Translations under genes and position numbers: made by a program
Notes under the pieces: model-generated
Told to the model about the DNA's origin: nothing
What the model saw: the letters and a program-made list of their open reading frames with translations, nothing else
The model's database searches: none
Shown here: positions 23,522 to 33,989 of the stretch, piece by piece
Layout of the letters: each line of letters starts with the position of its first letter
Numbering within the stretch: position 1 is the stretch's first letter
Source: Sarocladium kiliense
Taxonomy: Eukaryota > Ascomycota > Sordariomycetes > Hypocreales > Sarocladiaceae
Assembly: GCA_030734395.1 (NCBI GenBank)
Contig: JAUZTG010000014.1
Location: 2,501 to 66,500, forward strand
Direction: 5' to 3'
DNA length: 64,000 bases

Positions 23522-24380
23522 TATTCTTTTATTATAATTAATAAGGCTTATCAGGTTACCTTAAAGTTATTTTAACTAAGTAATTAAGATCCGACCCTCA
23601 CTTATTAAAGCTTTATAGGTAAGGTAAGTCACTACGTCCTGGTCTCATAAAATTTATCTTGCTATGAGGGTTAACTTGTAGAAGAACCAAGTGACATTTG
23701 CGACGTACTCTTTATTTCTTAGACCTATCGTCATCAAAGAGACGGCTAGCATTGGCAGCCCTAAGCCGACTGCTAGGTACCAGCGCCCAGACAATTCAAG
23801 TCCGCAACGATGAGAAGAAAAGTTAAAACGGAGAATCGAATGCCTCCAGTAAATTTTTCGCCGCTCGGTACTGGATGTAACACTATTGACCAAACAAGCG
23901 CCACCGCATTAAGACTGCCGCTACATACGAAACTCCGCCTCCCTAGTGCGCTTGACTCACAACCCGACTTAGTATCCCAGTCGGAGCATATACTAAACAG
24001 CAGGTCGAAGTCCGCCATCTCAATAGGGAGACTATCTAGCAAAGTCATAGCTTTACGCACCTTGCGGCAAACTCCGCAGGCGAGCAAAAGCTTAAACGCT
24101 TAACCTGTTGCCAATGCTTACCAATTCAATTTATACAGTACGTCAGGGCATAGTGCCCAACGTTGAGCGGTCTCAACAGTCCTGAAACATTCCATTTAGA
24201 TGGCTGCAAGCGAATACTACCGAGTCGACTACCGAGTCGACTATATATACTGTCCTCCTTGCTCAGCAACGCAGACAGGCGAGAATAAGCAGCCAATCCC
24301 AGTGAGAACCGCAGCGCAAACATTCTTCCCTCCCTAATCAACTCAACCTCTCTTTCAGACATTTTTAAGTTCTATACAAC
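23522..24380. other. Region between transposon 2 and the NmrA-like gene
   Basis: The first 130 bp are AT-rich remnants. The following 700 bp have normal composition and only short frames without a domain. The last 100-200 bp should be the promoter and leader of the NmrA-like gene. A small duplicated motif accgagtcgact occurs twice near 24220. Confidence 0.4.
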
Positions 24381-25325
24381 ATGGCTCCCACTATGCTGAT
24401 TGTTGGCGCTACTGGCAATACTGGCCGCAGCACCGTCGAGACGCTCTCCAAGCTACTCAAAACCGGCGGCGCTTTCTCAGGCCACCGTCTGCTCGCCCTC
24501 ACACGCTCCGCCCAGAGCAAAGCCGCCCAGCAGCTCGCCGCGCTCTCCGGCGTCGAGGTCGAGGAGCGGAACTGGGTCACCATTACCCCTCACTGGCTGC
24601 GTGAGAACGAGGTCGTCCGCGCCTTCATTGCCTCTCACAACGAGCCCGCCCAGTTCGCCGAGGAGTCTTCGTTCCTCGTTGCAGCGCTCCACGCCGGCGT
24701 CAAGTACATTGTGCGCATCTCCACGACCGCCGCCAATGTCCGGCCCGACTTCGAGGCTTACTACCCACGCTCGCACTGGGCCATCGAAGCTCTGCTGGGC
24801 TCTCCCGAGTTTGACGGCTTGCAGTGGACCTCCCTGCAGCCGAACGTCTTCACGCAAATGGTTCTAGGGCCGGCGGTGGAGCTGATCAAAAGTTATCGTG
24901 AGACAGGGAAGCAGAACACACTCCGGTTGATAGTATCGGCGGACGCACCAGTCGGCGTGATCGACCCGTACGACATTGGTGTCATTGCGGCACACCTGCT
25001 CAGCCAGGAGGACACAGCGCCGCATAACAAGGCCAAGTATATCCTCAACGGACCGGAGGATCTCACCGGAGCGCAAATTTTGAGCATGACGGAGGAGTAC
25101 CTGGGTACGAAAGTCGAGGATATTAGCTTCAAGGACTTGACGTTCCTTGATAACTGGGCTGCAGCAAGTCCCACGACTAGTCACTTGATCCTGTCTATCA
25201 AGCATGCGCCAGTGACTGCCTATAACGGCAAGTGTACTGCTTCCACAACCAGCAAGGAGATTCTACAGCTCATAGCACCGTCAAGGACCCCGAGCGAGGT
25301 TATGGAGGCCATGCTCGCGAGCTAG
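24381..25325 (+). CDS. NmrA-like NAD(P)-binding protein
   Basis: This is an intronless ORF of 314 residues. The N-terminus MAPTMLIVGATGNTGR contains the GATGNTG dinucleotide-binding motif at residues 9-15, as in NmrA/isoflavone-reductase-like atypical short-chain dehydrogenases. FLVAALHAGVKYIVRIST and LQWTSLQPNVF are further family blocks. Members act as redox sensors or NAD(P)H-dependent reductases; no substrate can be assigned. The coding DNA is GC-rich with normal codon use and shows no RIP-type stops, although DNA transposons lie 860 bp upstream and 580 bp downstream. An ATG in a leader context (caacATGgct) supports the start. Confidence 0.9.
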   Translation: MAPTMLIVGATGNTGRSTVETLSKLLKTGGAFSGHRLLALTRSAQSKAAQQLAALSGVEVEERNWVTITPHWLRENEVVRAFIASHNEPAQFAEESSFLVAALHAGVKYIVRISTTAANVRPDFEAYYPRSHWAIEALLGSPEFDGLQWTSLQPNVFTQMVLGPAVELIKSYRETGKQNTLRLIVSADAPVGVIDPYDIGVIAAHLLSQEDTAPHNKAKYILNGPEDLTGAQILSMTEEYLGTKVEDISFKDLTFLDNWAAASPTTSHLILSIKHAPVTAYNGKCTASTTSKEILQLIAPSRTPSEVMEAMLAS

Positions 25326-25740
25326 GGAGGATGCCTGGATGTAGCTAGGGAGTCATGGCTATATGTTATATTAAAAGGCTTGTCATCTTTCGGGTAATTT
25401 GCTCAGGAATATAGCACCCACCCAATAAATATGTGGCTTAGCGGCCTCCTGGTACCTTTAACGCCCTTCTTAGGCCGTGCCAGACGAAATGGTTAGTGGC
25501 CATTCCATACGTCAGTCAACAGCTGAAGTGTCTAGAGTATATCTGGGATCATATTACGACGAGCAATTGGTGGAGCTAGGGGATAGAGCGCCGGACTTCA
25601 GATACATGCATTGAGGAAATGGCGAAGTTAGAGACCTGTCCTAAAGCTATTCGCGAAATATTTCAGACGCATGTATTCCATGCTTCTGTAGTAGTGCAAC
25701 ACGTAACACTTATTTACACCACCAGTGGCGTACCTATTAG
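25326..25740. other. 3' flank of the NmrA-like gene, no gene seen
   Basis: About 415 bp of ordinary composition follow the stop codon. There is no open frame with a recognisable domain. It ends where the RIP-decayed interspersed repeat begins. Confidence 0.4.
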
Positions 25741-27868
25741 GCGCCCGATCTGTTTATAGTAGAGACAGGTTCATTTATTAGTCGGATAAGAGTAAACTTA
25801 TTAACATATTATACAAGACTTAGTTAGCTTAACCTTATATCCTTTAAGCTTAAAAGACTTAATACATTACCCTTTTATATGATTCTACTTAATATAACTT
25901 TATAAATAACGTACTTTATCACCGAACGACACACATCACCGAGCGACACACTTCTTCGTTATCTCATGCCCTTCCACCTTCCACCTCTAATTCCTCCCCT
26001 ACTTAAAATAGAAACACCTAATAAAGACAGGAGTATTAACTTAGCTATTAAAGCTATTTAATAAGACTCCTCTTTAAGTATTCGACGCGCTATAAAGTTA
26101 TATAATATCAGCTATGTTATGCTAGTCATAGAATAAAGAGTATAACTCCGCGATGTGATAACCTGCCCAACTCTATAAAATTAATAAAACTAGAAGAGAA
26201 AGTAATTATTAAAAGGATAATTAACCTAGACTCTTAATTATGCTCTCCTCGGATTAATGGTGTGGCTGTAATAGCGAATCTTCTTCTTGGAGCGCGTAGC
26301 GCGTTACTAGTTGGGAAGCTCTGGCCTTACCGCTTTATTACGTGATATAAAGAGCTTAAAATACGTCAAGTCCGGAGGTATGACTATAAGAGAGCCTTGT
26401 GCGAAGATCTAACCGCGATAAACACGTAATTCTCTTTTATGAAGAACACAGTCGCGAAATACAACATCAGCGATAAAGACATCTATAACTTTAACGAGAC
26501 CGGCTTTCAGATAAGCGTTATCTCAGCCAGAATAGTTGTGACAAGCTCTAAAAGGGTCTTAAACGCAAAGCTGATACAGCCTAGCAATCGAGAATGGGTA
26601 ATAGTAATCCAGGGCGTTGGGGACACGGGTTTCTATGTTCCGCTGTTCGTCGTGCTTGCCGGCAAATATCACCTCTCGAGCTGGTACAAAGATAGCTCTC
26701 TATTATATAACTGGGTCATCACAACATCTCAAAACGGCTGGACAATAAATGAAATTAGTCTGGATTGGATTCAGTATTTCGATAAGCATACCTTATTACT
26801 TATAGTTGGCAGATATCGGCTGCTTATGCTAGATAGCTATGGAAGTCATTAATCCGTCGAATTCGACGAGTATTACAAAGAGAAGGACATCATTCCACTT
26901 TATATGCCTCCTCACTCATCTTACATGCTCCAGCCTCTTGATGTTAGCTGTTTTAGGCCGCTAAAGAAAGCGTATGGTCAGGAAATTGAGGAGAAGATGC
27001 GCGCAGGTACAACCCACATCTCAAAGGAAGACTTCTTTCCAGCGTTTTACAAGGTATTCTAAAAGGCAATTATAAAAGAAAATATCCTTAGGGGTTTCCG
27101 AGGCTCAGGGCTTTTGCCTCATAACCTGGAATCTGTTCTCTTAAAGCTAGATGTGAAGTTTAAGATGCTAATGCCTCTAAGCACCTCCTTTAGCTTGCCT
27201 GAGCTTTGGACTTCTTAAACGCTAATAAACACCACAGAAGCTGTTTCATAATCTACCTTGCTTAAGGACAGGATCTTATATTATTAAGGAAGCTCGCTAA
27301 TATTAATTTTTAAAGGCATTAATTATCTGGTAAAGGGAGCACATATATTCATGCATCGAATGGCTCTTTTAGAGGCAGAGAATAAGATACTTTAAGTAAT
27401 AAATAACACCCTAAGCCGACGTCGAAGAGCAAAAGAATAATGACTTAGGGATAGCGGAGCTATATCTATAGCTAATGGACAGGATTAAATGGCTTAGATT
27501 AAGGCTAATGTGTAGATAAAGCAGGAAACGCAGCAGAGGAGTAGTCGTAAGGCTCGGGTGGAAATGAAGCTCTGGCGCTGTGGAATGTGTGGAAATGCTG
27601 GGTATAATATAAGAACCTGTCAAGTAGTTATCTTATCTGCTGATAAAGATATTAGCGACTAGCTTTTGTGATTTCTTTGTCTTGTTATTGAGTTATTTAC
27701 TTGCGTTGAACGATTATTACGATGAGGTGTGTCGCTCGGTGATAAAGTACGTTATAAAGTTAATAAAAATATACTAGGAGAAGTAATCTTTTTTAATTAA
27801 AACCTCTATTTAAAAACCAGTATATTTATTAATTTAAATCCATCTTATCCGTGATAATGACTTATACT
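25741..27868 (+). repeat. Interspersed repeat copy A, RIP-decayed and split by transposon copy 3
   Basis: The segments 25741-25908 and 27753-27868 align end to end with the uninterrupted sequence at 31010-31288. Differences are almost all G-to-A and C-to-T (gatctgtttgtagcagag versus gatctgtttatagtagag), giving an AT-rich copy. The about 280-bp size suggests a solo LTR or a short non-autonomous element, but no TG..CA ends or target duplication could be fixed. Confidence 0.85.
25909..27752 (+). mobile_element. Pogo/Fot1-type DNA transposon copy 3, degraded, nested in a repeat
   Basis: The element is 1844 bp, between TA at 25907-25908 and 27753-27754. It is the inverted relative of copy 1. Its left terminal repeat holds both 17-bp units; the right one holds only one, which accounts exactly for the 17-bp length difference from 1861. 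The plus-strand transposase remnant (visible from 26439) reads YNFNETGF where YNFDETGF is expected and LDSYGSH for LDGHGSH, while QPLDV is retained. Several stops break the frame. It is inactive but its ends are still recognisable. Confidence 0.9.
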
Positions 27869-28317
27869 TATAGGTCGCTGAGAATAAGTGATAGGCTTGC
27901 GCTACAAGGCTTATCTAGCAGCTAGCATTCACATGATCAGGCGTCAAGCTACCACCGCCTACATTCTCTCAGTTTGACTATTCTCAAATGCGCTCCTCAT
28001 GATTGAATATCCTAGCTTGCACGACGCCGACTTCCGCCTGGATCACATGGCTATTTCTCTTCTGCTACAAAACTTAGGTTGCGAAGTACGACAAGTCAAA
28101 CGACGCAACAAGGAAAGCAGTAACGAAGCACAAAATGGCCAAGGCCAGTCAGAAATCCGAGGAATCCCTGGGAGTGAGGTCGAGAAGACTCGCCAGGGGT
28201 GTGGCTACAATTGTCCTCGTCCAACAAATTCGTTCATCTTTCAAGAGATCAGACATATAGCCGCGAGTGCTACTGTGATTGAAACTCGATGGCTGGGAAA
28301 GTTTGTCCTGCAACTTA
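27869..28317. other. Intergenic, no gene seen
   Basis: About 450 bp follow the decayed repeat. A 117-codon open frame on the plus strand (27999-28352) has no recognisable domain and overlaps the end of the pseudogene on the other strand. Confidence 0.4.
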
Positions 28318-29039
28318 TCACTCCCTCTTCTGACGCAAGCTTCGCATGTTGAATTGGTGGAAGTCAATCAGACCGTCCATGCTCTTGACGGCGTCGACCA
28401 ACTCCGCGAAAAGGGTGTCGTGCTGGCCACTGGTCTGCTCGCCGACTAGAACTATGAAGATCGTGCCGGTCTTTCCGTCAATACCCCGCATAGGATAATC
28501 GTTTTCAAGGCCCCAGCCGTAGCTCCAAGGGATGGAGCCTGGGTCGTTGGCATTGTCTCCTGACAGAAGACCCTTCACTTTCTGGATCTTCTTGTCTTTC
28601 TCGTCGGCTGAAATGTCCGAGGGGAAGTAGCTTGCAATGATTCGGGTGATCGGCGACCCGAGCACATCAGACGACGGCAGGAGAGTGATGTGCTTGGTGA
28701 ACTCGCCGTGGGTACAGACCTTGGGAATATCCTTGACAGCCTCGGCCCCGTGGCTTCGACATGGTTAGCGCAGTTTCCGAATGACGGTCGGTGCGAAGTA
28801 GCTAAAGGCCTACGTCTTTGCAAAGTCGACGTGCTCCTGGACGGCGAGTTCCAGTCAAAAAATGCCCAGACCTTGGATGAGTCCTCCTCTTCAAGGCCCC
28901 AGAAGACACGCTGCGGGCCGCCGGGTTTGGTGAGTACGGTCTTCCAGACGCTAGGGAGGACGGTGCCCTCCGGGGTGCTGGGATCCGTGATGTACAGGCC
29001 AGGCTTGACGCCCATGTAGCCGACTTCAGTGATGGTCAT
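28318..29039 (-). pseudogene. Dimeric alpha-beta barrel (antibiotic-biosynthesis-monooxygenase-like) gene with a 1-bp frameshift
   Basis: From 29039 the frame reads MTITEVGYMGVKPGL and continues through KVWAFFDW, then goes out of frame. Reading resumes one frame over at VQEHVDFAK. It continues across a 60-bp intron (28754-28813, gtaggc...ctaac...aag) into HGAEAVKD and then FTKHITLLPSS to a stop at 28318. Restoring one base in the GG at about 28861 gives 221 codons in frame across the intron. The layout fits fungal ABM/EthD-like small barrel proteins of unknown substrate. It may be a true pseudogene or a consensus error in a short G run. Confidence 0.65.
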
Positions 29040-29829
29040 GTTGAAATGCTGAGTTGTCTTGTAACCTTGATTGTGCTTGCTTTGAAGGATTCCAGATGTT
29101 TTCGTCTGGGGACTACGAGATCGCTATATGTCCCCGGAGTTGAAAGGCTGCCTAAGTTCCACATGTCAATGTGAGGATGGCAACGCAATCGGGCGACCGT
29201 GTGTATCTCTGACATACAAGGTACATTGACAGTAGAGGCAGACGCGTACGCTTCCAGGCCGGTGCGCGAGGCGAATCGTGCTCCACAATTGGACACCCAC
29301 CGATAGGCACCAGGATAAGGTCGAAAAGCTTCTCGTAAGTTGCGTGGATAGGCAGCAAGTGACATATGTCAAACTGGATCAATTAGATGTCCCTTCAGGG
29401 AACTTACATGGGACTTGCGGTCTCGAGCGGAGGTTTACACTCGCCAAAATGTGTCTCGCCTAGTCGTCTATTTGCAGGCATTGCTAGTGTAGGCGACGTC
29501 CCGGTAATGGTGATGCCCTGAATAATTTATAGCGAAACTTGCTGAAAGGGTTACTTAGATTATTATTATATCTTAATTCTTCTCTCTAACTATTTAATCT
29601 TATATATCTTATTAATCTTACAGATCTTTATTTATTCCTAAATTATAATAAAGTTTAAGTCTTAATTAATTATATAAAATACTTCACCTTTCTTTTCTTC
29701 TTAAAAGAAATAAATATTAATATAATTTATATATATTTTTATTTTACTCTAGGTAGTTCTATCATTCAAGTCTAAGAAGCAGATCTTAATATAAGTTCTT
29801 TTTTTCTTCTTTCTTTCTTTCTTTCTTCA
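29040..29829. other. Intergenic with AT-rich block and (tttc)n microsatellite
   Basis: The block at 29520-29765 is strongly AT-rich and TA-rich, like RIP-decayed repeat. A cttt microsatellite lies at about 29805-29826, just before the next pseudogene. No intact gene is seen. Confidence 0.5.
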
Positions 29830-30490
29830 CTGGGGCCTTCTGACTTTGTATGCGGTTACTAGGACATCGAGGCGAAGATCAAGAAGGATCATCCCGACTT
29901 CTCCATGTACTTGGATGAGCCCATCGACGCAGAGCCCGTCGGGACTTCCGAGAACCCGGCCGTCGATGCTAGGCACGCCCTGTCGAAGCGTCTTGTGAGT
30001 CATCTCGCGGCAGGTCCATGGCACGCAGACGAGACCTCTTGAACTGACCAGGCTTTGTCTCAAGAACGGCAACTGTAACTCCAAGTTTGGCAGGGCTGAT
30101 GTCGGCGGTGTCAACGACGGCATCCACAGTCTGCGCAGGGTTGCTGCTGGCTGCTCCGCCAGGGCCTGAACCTGCATCCGTACTCAGTGTAACCGCGGCG
30201 CTGGCATCTGCCTCTGCAACGACAACTACCACGACATCACTGTCAAGTGCACCGACGTTGCGAACATGGCCGATGCCATTAGGACAGAATACTACGGCCT
30301 CACCATGCCCCCTGTCTGCGCCCCTGGCAGGCCATGCCAACCCACGGGACATTGGTCCCATGGTCAGGAGTTTGCTCGGTCAGGTCCCTGGAACGTTATC
30401 GTGGGCTCGTGCAGTAAGTAGAGCCACCCTTTGAACATTCTCGACTGCTCCCCCATCCCCAGCCTAGGTGAGGAAGACTCACTTCATTCT
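29830..30490 (+). pseudogene. Remnant of a cysteine-rich secreted protein gene
   Basis: A plus-strand frame with coding character starts abruptly after the microsatellite with GACTTTGTATGCGGTTAC, followed by an in-frame TAG. It reads DIEAKIKKDHPDFSMYLDE to HALSKR, then a spliceable intron (29992-30052). A cysteine-rich part follows (KNGNCNSKFG, RTQCNRGAGICLCND) to NVIVGSC, where a further intron donor gtaagt occurs at 30415. A second stop, TGA, interrupts at about 30168. The start is missing. The regular cysteine spacing suggests a former secreted protein; I do not recognise the family. Confidence 0.55.
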
Positions 30491-31009
30491 GTAGACTGGC
30501 TTGGTGCTTCCCGTCCCGTCTAAGGGCTTCATGTTCGCTTCCCGGTGTGCGCTGGGTATAGGCGGAGGAAGGGGTTCGGGCGGTGGCGACGAGGCGGCAG
30601 TGGCGAGAGCGGTAGCGCCCGGGCGAACAGGGGCGAGCGGCACACGGGAAGGAGCCATCACAAGCCAATATACACCACTGCAGGATCAATAGCTAGAGGC
30701 GATATTAATCTGGAAAATCAAGGACCTTTTTAGAGACCTCACCTAGGATCAATATACTAGCAGCGTTGTGAAGAAGAGGAAGCTCTATCATAAATGCCAG
30801 GGTCGTTATACTTTCTCGACGACACGACATCAACATGAAGGATAGTTATAAAACCACAGATGATAGCACTACTTCGCATACAATAGACTAGCATAAGATA
30901 AGCCAGTACGAAGCAGGATAGCAGTATATGATAAGACAGCACATCCCATGCCTCAAGGACCGCCCCAGATCTGATACCACTGAGGACCCTTGGCGGGGTC
31001 AGAAACGAG
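30491..31009. other. Non-coding stretch before repeat copy B
   Basis: It carries a short GC-rich piece to about 30660 and then mixed sequence. I see no domain or spliced frame. Confidence 0.35.
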
Positions 31010-31288
31010 GGCGTCCGATCTGTTTGTAGCAGAGACAGGTTCATCCCCTAATCGGTCAAGTGCAAACTTGCCAACACATCGCATGGGACTTGGTTAGCCT
31101 AACCGTATGCCCCTTGTGCTCAAAAGAGCTGATGTATTGCCCTTCTACGCGACTCTGCTTGACGTGGCTCCGTGAGTATAGAGTTGATACGAACACACCG
31201 GGAGAAGCGGTCTCCTTCAGCTAGAACCTCTAGGTAAAACCCAGTGTGTTTATTAATTTGGACCCGTCTTATCCGTGATGATTCCTTG
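31010..31288 (+). repeat. Interspersed repeat copy B, unmutated
   Basis: About 280 bp from ggcgtccgatctgtttgtag to cttatccgtgatga. It matches copy A at 25741-27868 over its length, without the transposon and without the C-to-T decay. At about 31171-31180 it contains cgtgagtata, the counterpart of the TA at which transposon copy 3 is inserted in copy A. Confidence 0.85.
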
Positions 31289-31583
31289 CAGGTTCACTCA
31301 CCTACTAAGATAGGAGTGGTCACCGAACGCTGATAACCACTGAGGTTGCATTGATACTCGGCGTATCAACATGTGATGCGGGGAGGCCTGACCGCCCCCT
31401 CTGCCAAGGCCAATTGTGAGCAGTATTTAACTACACACTCAACCCTAACATAATGAATCCGAGGTGGCATGCAGTTCGATTTGCTTATATTCTCGCAACG
31501 ACTAACCGACCAACCATTGTACGGTAATTGAGTTGTCACTCTCTCGCACCATTTACCAAACGGCGTGCAACCTGCCTTCCATA

Positions 31584-32883
31584 ATGGTCCATCCAAAGGC
31601 CAGCAAGGCCTTCGAGGCGGCCAGAAAGCTCGTAGCCAGTCTCGAAGCCTACGAGGACAGCCCTGCCAGCCATCAGGCTGTCATGAAGCAGGTAAATCGC
31701 ATCCGCAATGAGCTGCAAGAGCCAATGGACGTCGTCACGGGCCTCTTTGAAAGCCTAAGTCTGGGCGGTGCCTTTCACATCATCCTCGGCATCCGCGCCT
31801 ACCATTCCATGCCTGAAGACGGCAGTCCAATCACCGCCGAGGAACTGGCCAAAATCACCAATGTTGCTCCCACTGTCATCCAACGAGCTTACCGAGTCGC
31901 CGTCAATCACGGCCTCTTCGTCGAGACGGCCCCGGACACCTATGCGCACAACGACTTCTCCCGCGCCCTCAACCCTCTCGGCCTTGGCTCTTTCTTTATG
32001 ATAACTCTCGAGTTCACCCGTGCCTGGATTCACCTACCTGAATACTTGAAGTCACACAAGCCTGATGACATTTTTGACCTGCGAAAGTCCCCTGCAGTGT
32101 ACTCGGTCCAGAAGGAGCACCTTGGAAAGTCTTATTACCAGCTGCTCGACGAGGACCCGGACCCAGAGCGCCGCGCAGTCTGGAATGCCAACATGTTCAT
32201 GGTCGACCAACTGATGCCTGTCACCGGCATGTATCCATTTGCGTCCCTGAAGGAAGAGGTAGATAAAAACCCAGAGCGTCCGTACCTCGTTGATATTGGT
32301 GCTGGTCGTGGTCAGTCATGTTTCGCGATTCAGAAGGAGATCAACGGTGCCTTTGAAGCCAAGTTTATCCTGCAAGATCTACCTAGCGTCATCAACTCGC
32401 TGGAACAAGACGACTATCCGGGTATGCAGCTCATGGCCTATGATGCATTCACGCCGCAGCCTGTTAAAAGTACGTACCAACATCAACATATTCCCTTACT
32501 CCCCTTCTATGATTGTCAAGACCCGGGAACTTTCTGCTAAGGCCTTTCTGTTACCTTCTGTAGATGCCCACATTTACTTTATGCGCCGCTTCCTCCACGA
32601 CTTCTATAACCCAGTCTGCATCGAGTTTGTTAAACACACCGCATCGGCTATGGGCCCAGACTCGCGCCTTATCGTCTGTGATCAGCTCGTTCCGGATAAA
32701 GTGGAAGTCCATGAGAACTATGACCTCTACTGGCTTGATCTCGCGCTACTTTGTATGACCGGCCAGGAGAAGAAGAGGGCTGCTTTCGAGGAGATATTCG
32801 ACGCTGCCGGTTTAGAGCTAGTGAAGATCTATCCCTCTGCCTATGGGAAGACTGTAATGCTTGAGGCAAGGCTGAAGCAGTAG
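31584..32883 (+). CDS. S-adenosylmethionine-dependent O-methyltransferase
   Basis: Two exons (31584-32469 and 32564-32883, 94-bp intron) give 401 residues. The layout is that of fungal COMT-type methyltransferases (Methyltransf_2): an N-terminal helical dimerisation region with a winged-helix part (ITAEELAKITNVAPTVIQR), then the Rossmann domain with LVDIGAGRGQS as SAM motif I. LQDLPSVI is the second motif, and RRFLHDFYNPVC contains the likely catalytic histidine. It probably methylates a hydroxyl on an aromatic or polyketide product. It runs convergent with an amidohydrolase-2 gene 130 bp away. The start MVHPKASKAF is chosen over the upstream in-frame codon because the latter lacks an ATG. 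Confidence 0.9.
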
Positions 32884-33015
32884 CTGGTCTTCAACAATTG
32901 CGATAAGACGTGGTGATGGGGAATATGGATATACTGGATATACAGCCACATAGTAGTGCTAGGCCTCAGATAGCTGGACATCGTTGTATGAAGGCAGCCC
33001 ATAGTATCCTTGAGT

Positions 33016-33989
33016 CTAAAGAGAAGCCCTTGTCCTGACTTCCACGACTTTCCCAGCGTCGCATAACTTGAGTACTCTTCGTGCATTCCCACCCATAAAG
33101 TCCTCTATAGCATGAGCCCGCAGAGCGGCTTTGCTCGTTCCTTGCAAATAATGAGCAGCTTGATCAACACACTTAGCCCAGGAAAGCTGCGGAAAGTTCG
33201 TGCCAAACAAAATTTTCTTTTGTCCGGTAGTATTTGCGAAGTGAATCAGCTCAGGTGGATAATATTTCGGGAGATAAGCACTTGTGTCGATGAAGACGTT
33301 TTCGTGCTTCCATGCAACAGCTATCATCTCCGCTGTCCAAGGGTAGCCGATGTGCCCGCAAATAATTTTCAGTGCGGGAAACTTCAGCGCAACCGCGTCA
33401 ATATACGGAATTGGTCTCCCGACCTCGCTGGGACACAGGGGTCCTGTATGTCCCACCTGACTAAGAAAGGGAATATCAAGCTCGACACACTTGGCATATA
33501 GAGGCCAATAGTGCGCATCGGTAGGAGGGAGGTCCCAGAGCCACGGAACAATTCTCAGGCCTTTAAACCCTTCCTTCTTGACGTAATAATCTAATTCTGT
33601 TATAGCCGCTATCGGGTCGAGCAGGTTGACGCTGGCTATACCGTGTATACGAGTTGGATGTAGGCGAGTATACTCTGCCACTTCGGAGTTTGAGAACACT
33701 ACCTTCCCGGGTCGATACCAAGCTGTCAAGCAGATCTGATCTACTCCAGCGGCATCCATCATAGCCACTAGTTCGTCAGGCGAGCGCTTCCTTGCGATTA
33801 ATTCAGGGTCGACATGGCTCTGCTCAAATAGACGCTTCGCTTCTGGTAGTACTGACTAAAGCATTAGATAAGTCAGCTACTTGCAATAGCAATTGCGAGT
33901 ACCAGGAATAAATTAAGTCGGGAACATACATCACCAATAGGGTTGGCCCAGACATCCACAACTGGGAAATTGAAGGTTGAAGGTGCCAT
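33016..33989 (-). CDS. Amidohydrolase-2 (ACMSD/resorcylate-decarboxylase-like) protein
   Basis: Two exons (33989-33930, 33855-33016; 74-bp intron) give 299 residues starting MAPSTFNFPVVDVWAN. The protein is a metal-dependent hydrolase-type TIM barrel, with GIASVNLLDP, GFKGLRIVPWLWD, ICGHIGYPW and ILFGTNFP blocks of the Amidohydro_2 family. The usual N-terminal H-x-H metal pair after the first strand is absent: the sequence there reads DVWANPIG. The histidine in CGHIGYPW is present. The family decarboxylates or hydrolyses aromatic acids and lactones. Missing ligands may mean metal-independent chemistry or altered function. It is convergent with the O-methyltransferase, so a common aromatic substrate is possible but not shown. 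Confidence 0.85.

Noticed and set aside
24400..24867. Long Ser/Pro/Arg-rich frame overlapping the NmrA-like gene
   Set aside because: It is a shifted-frame shadow of a GC-rich true gene.
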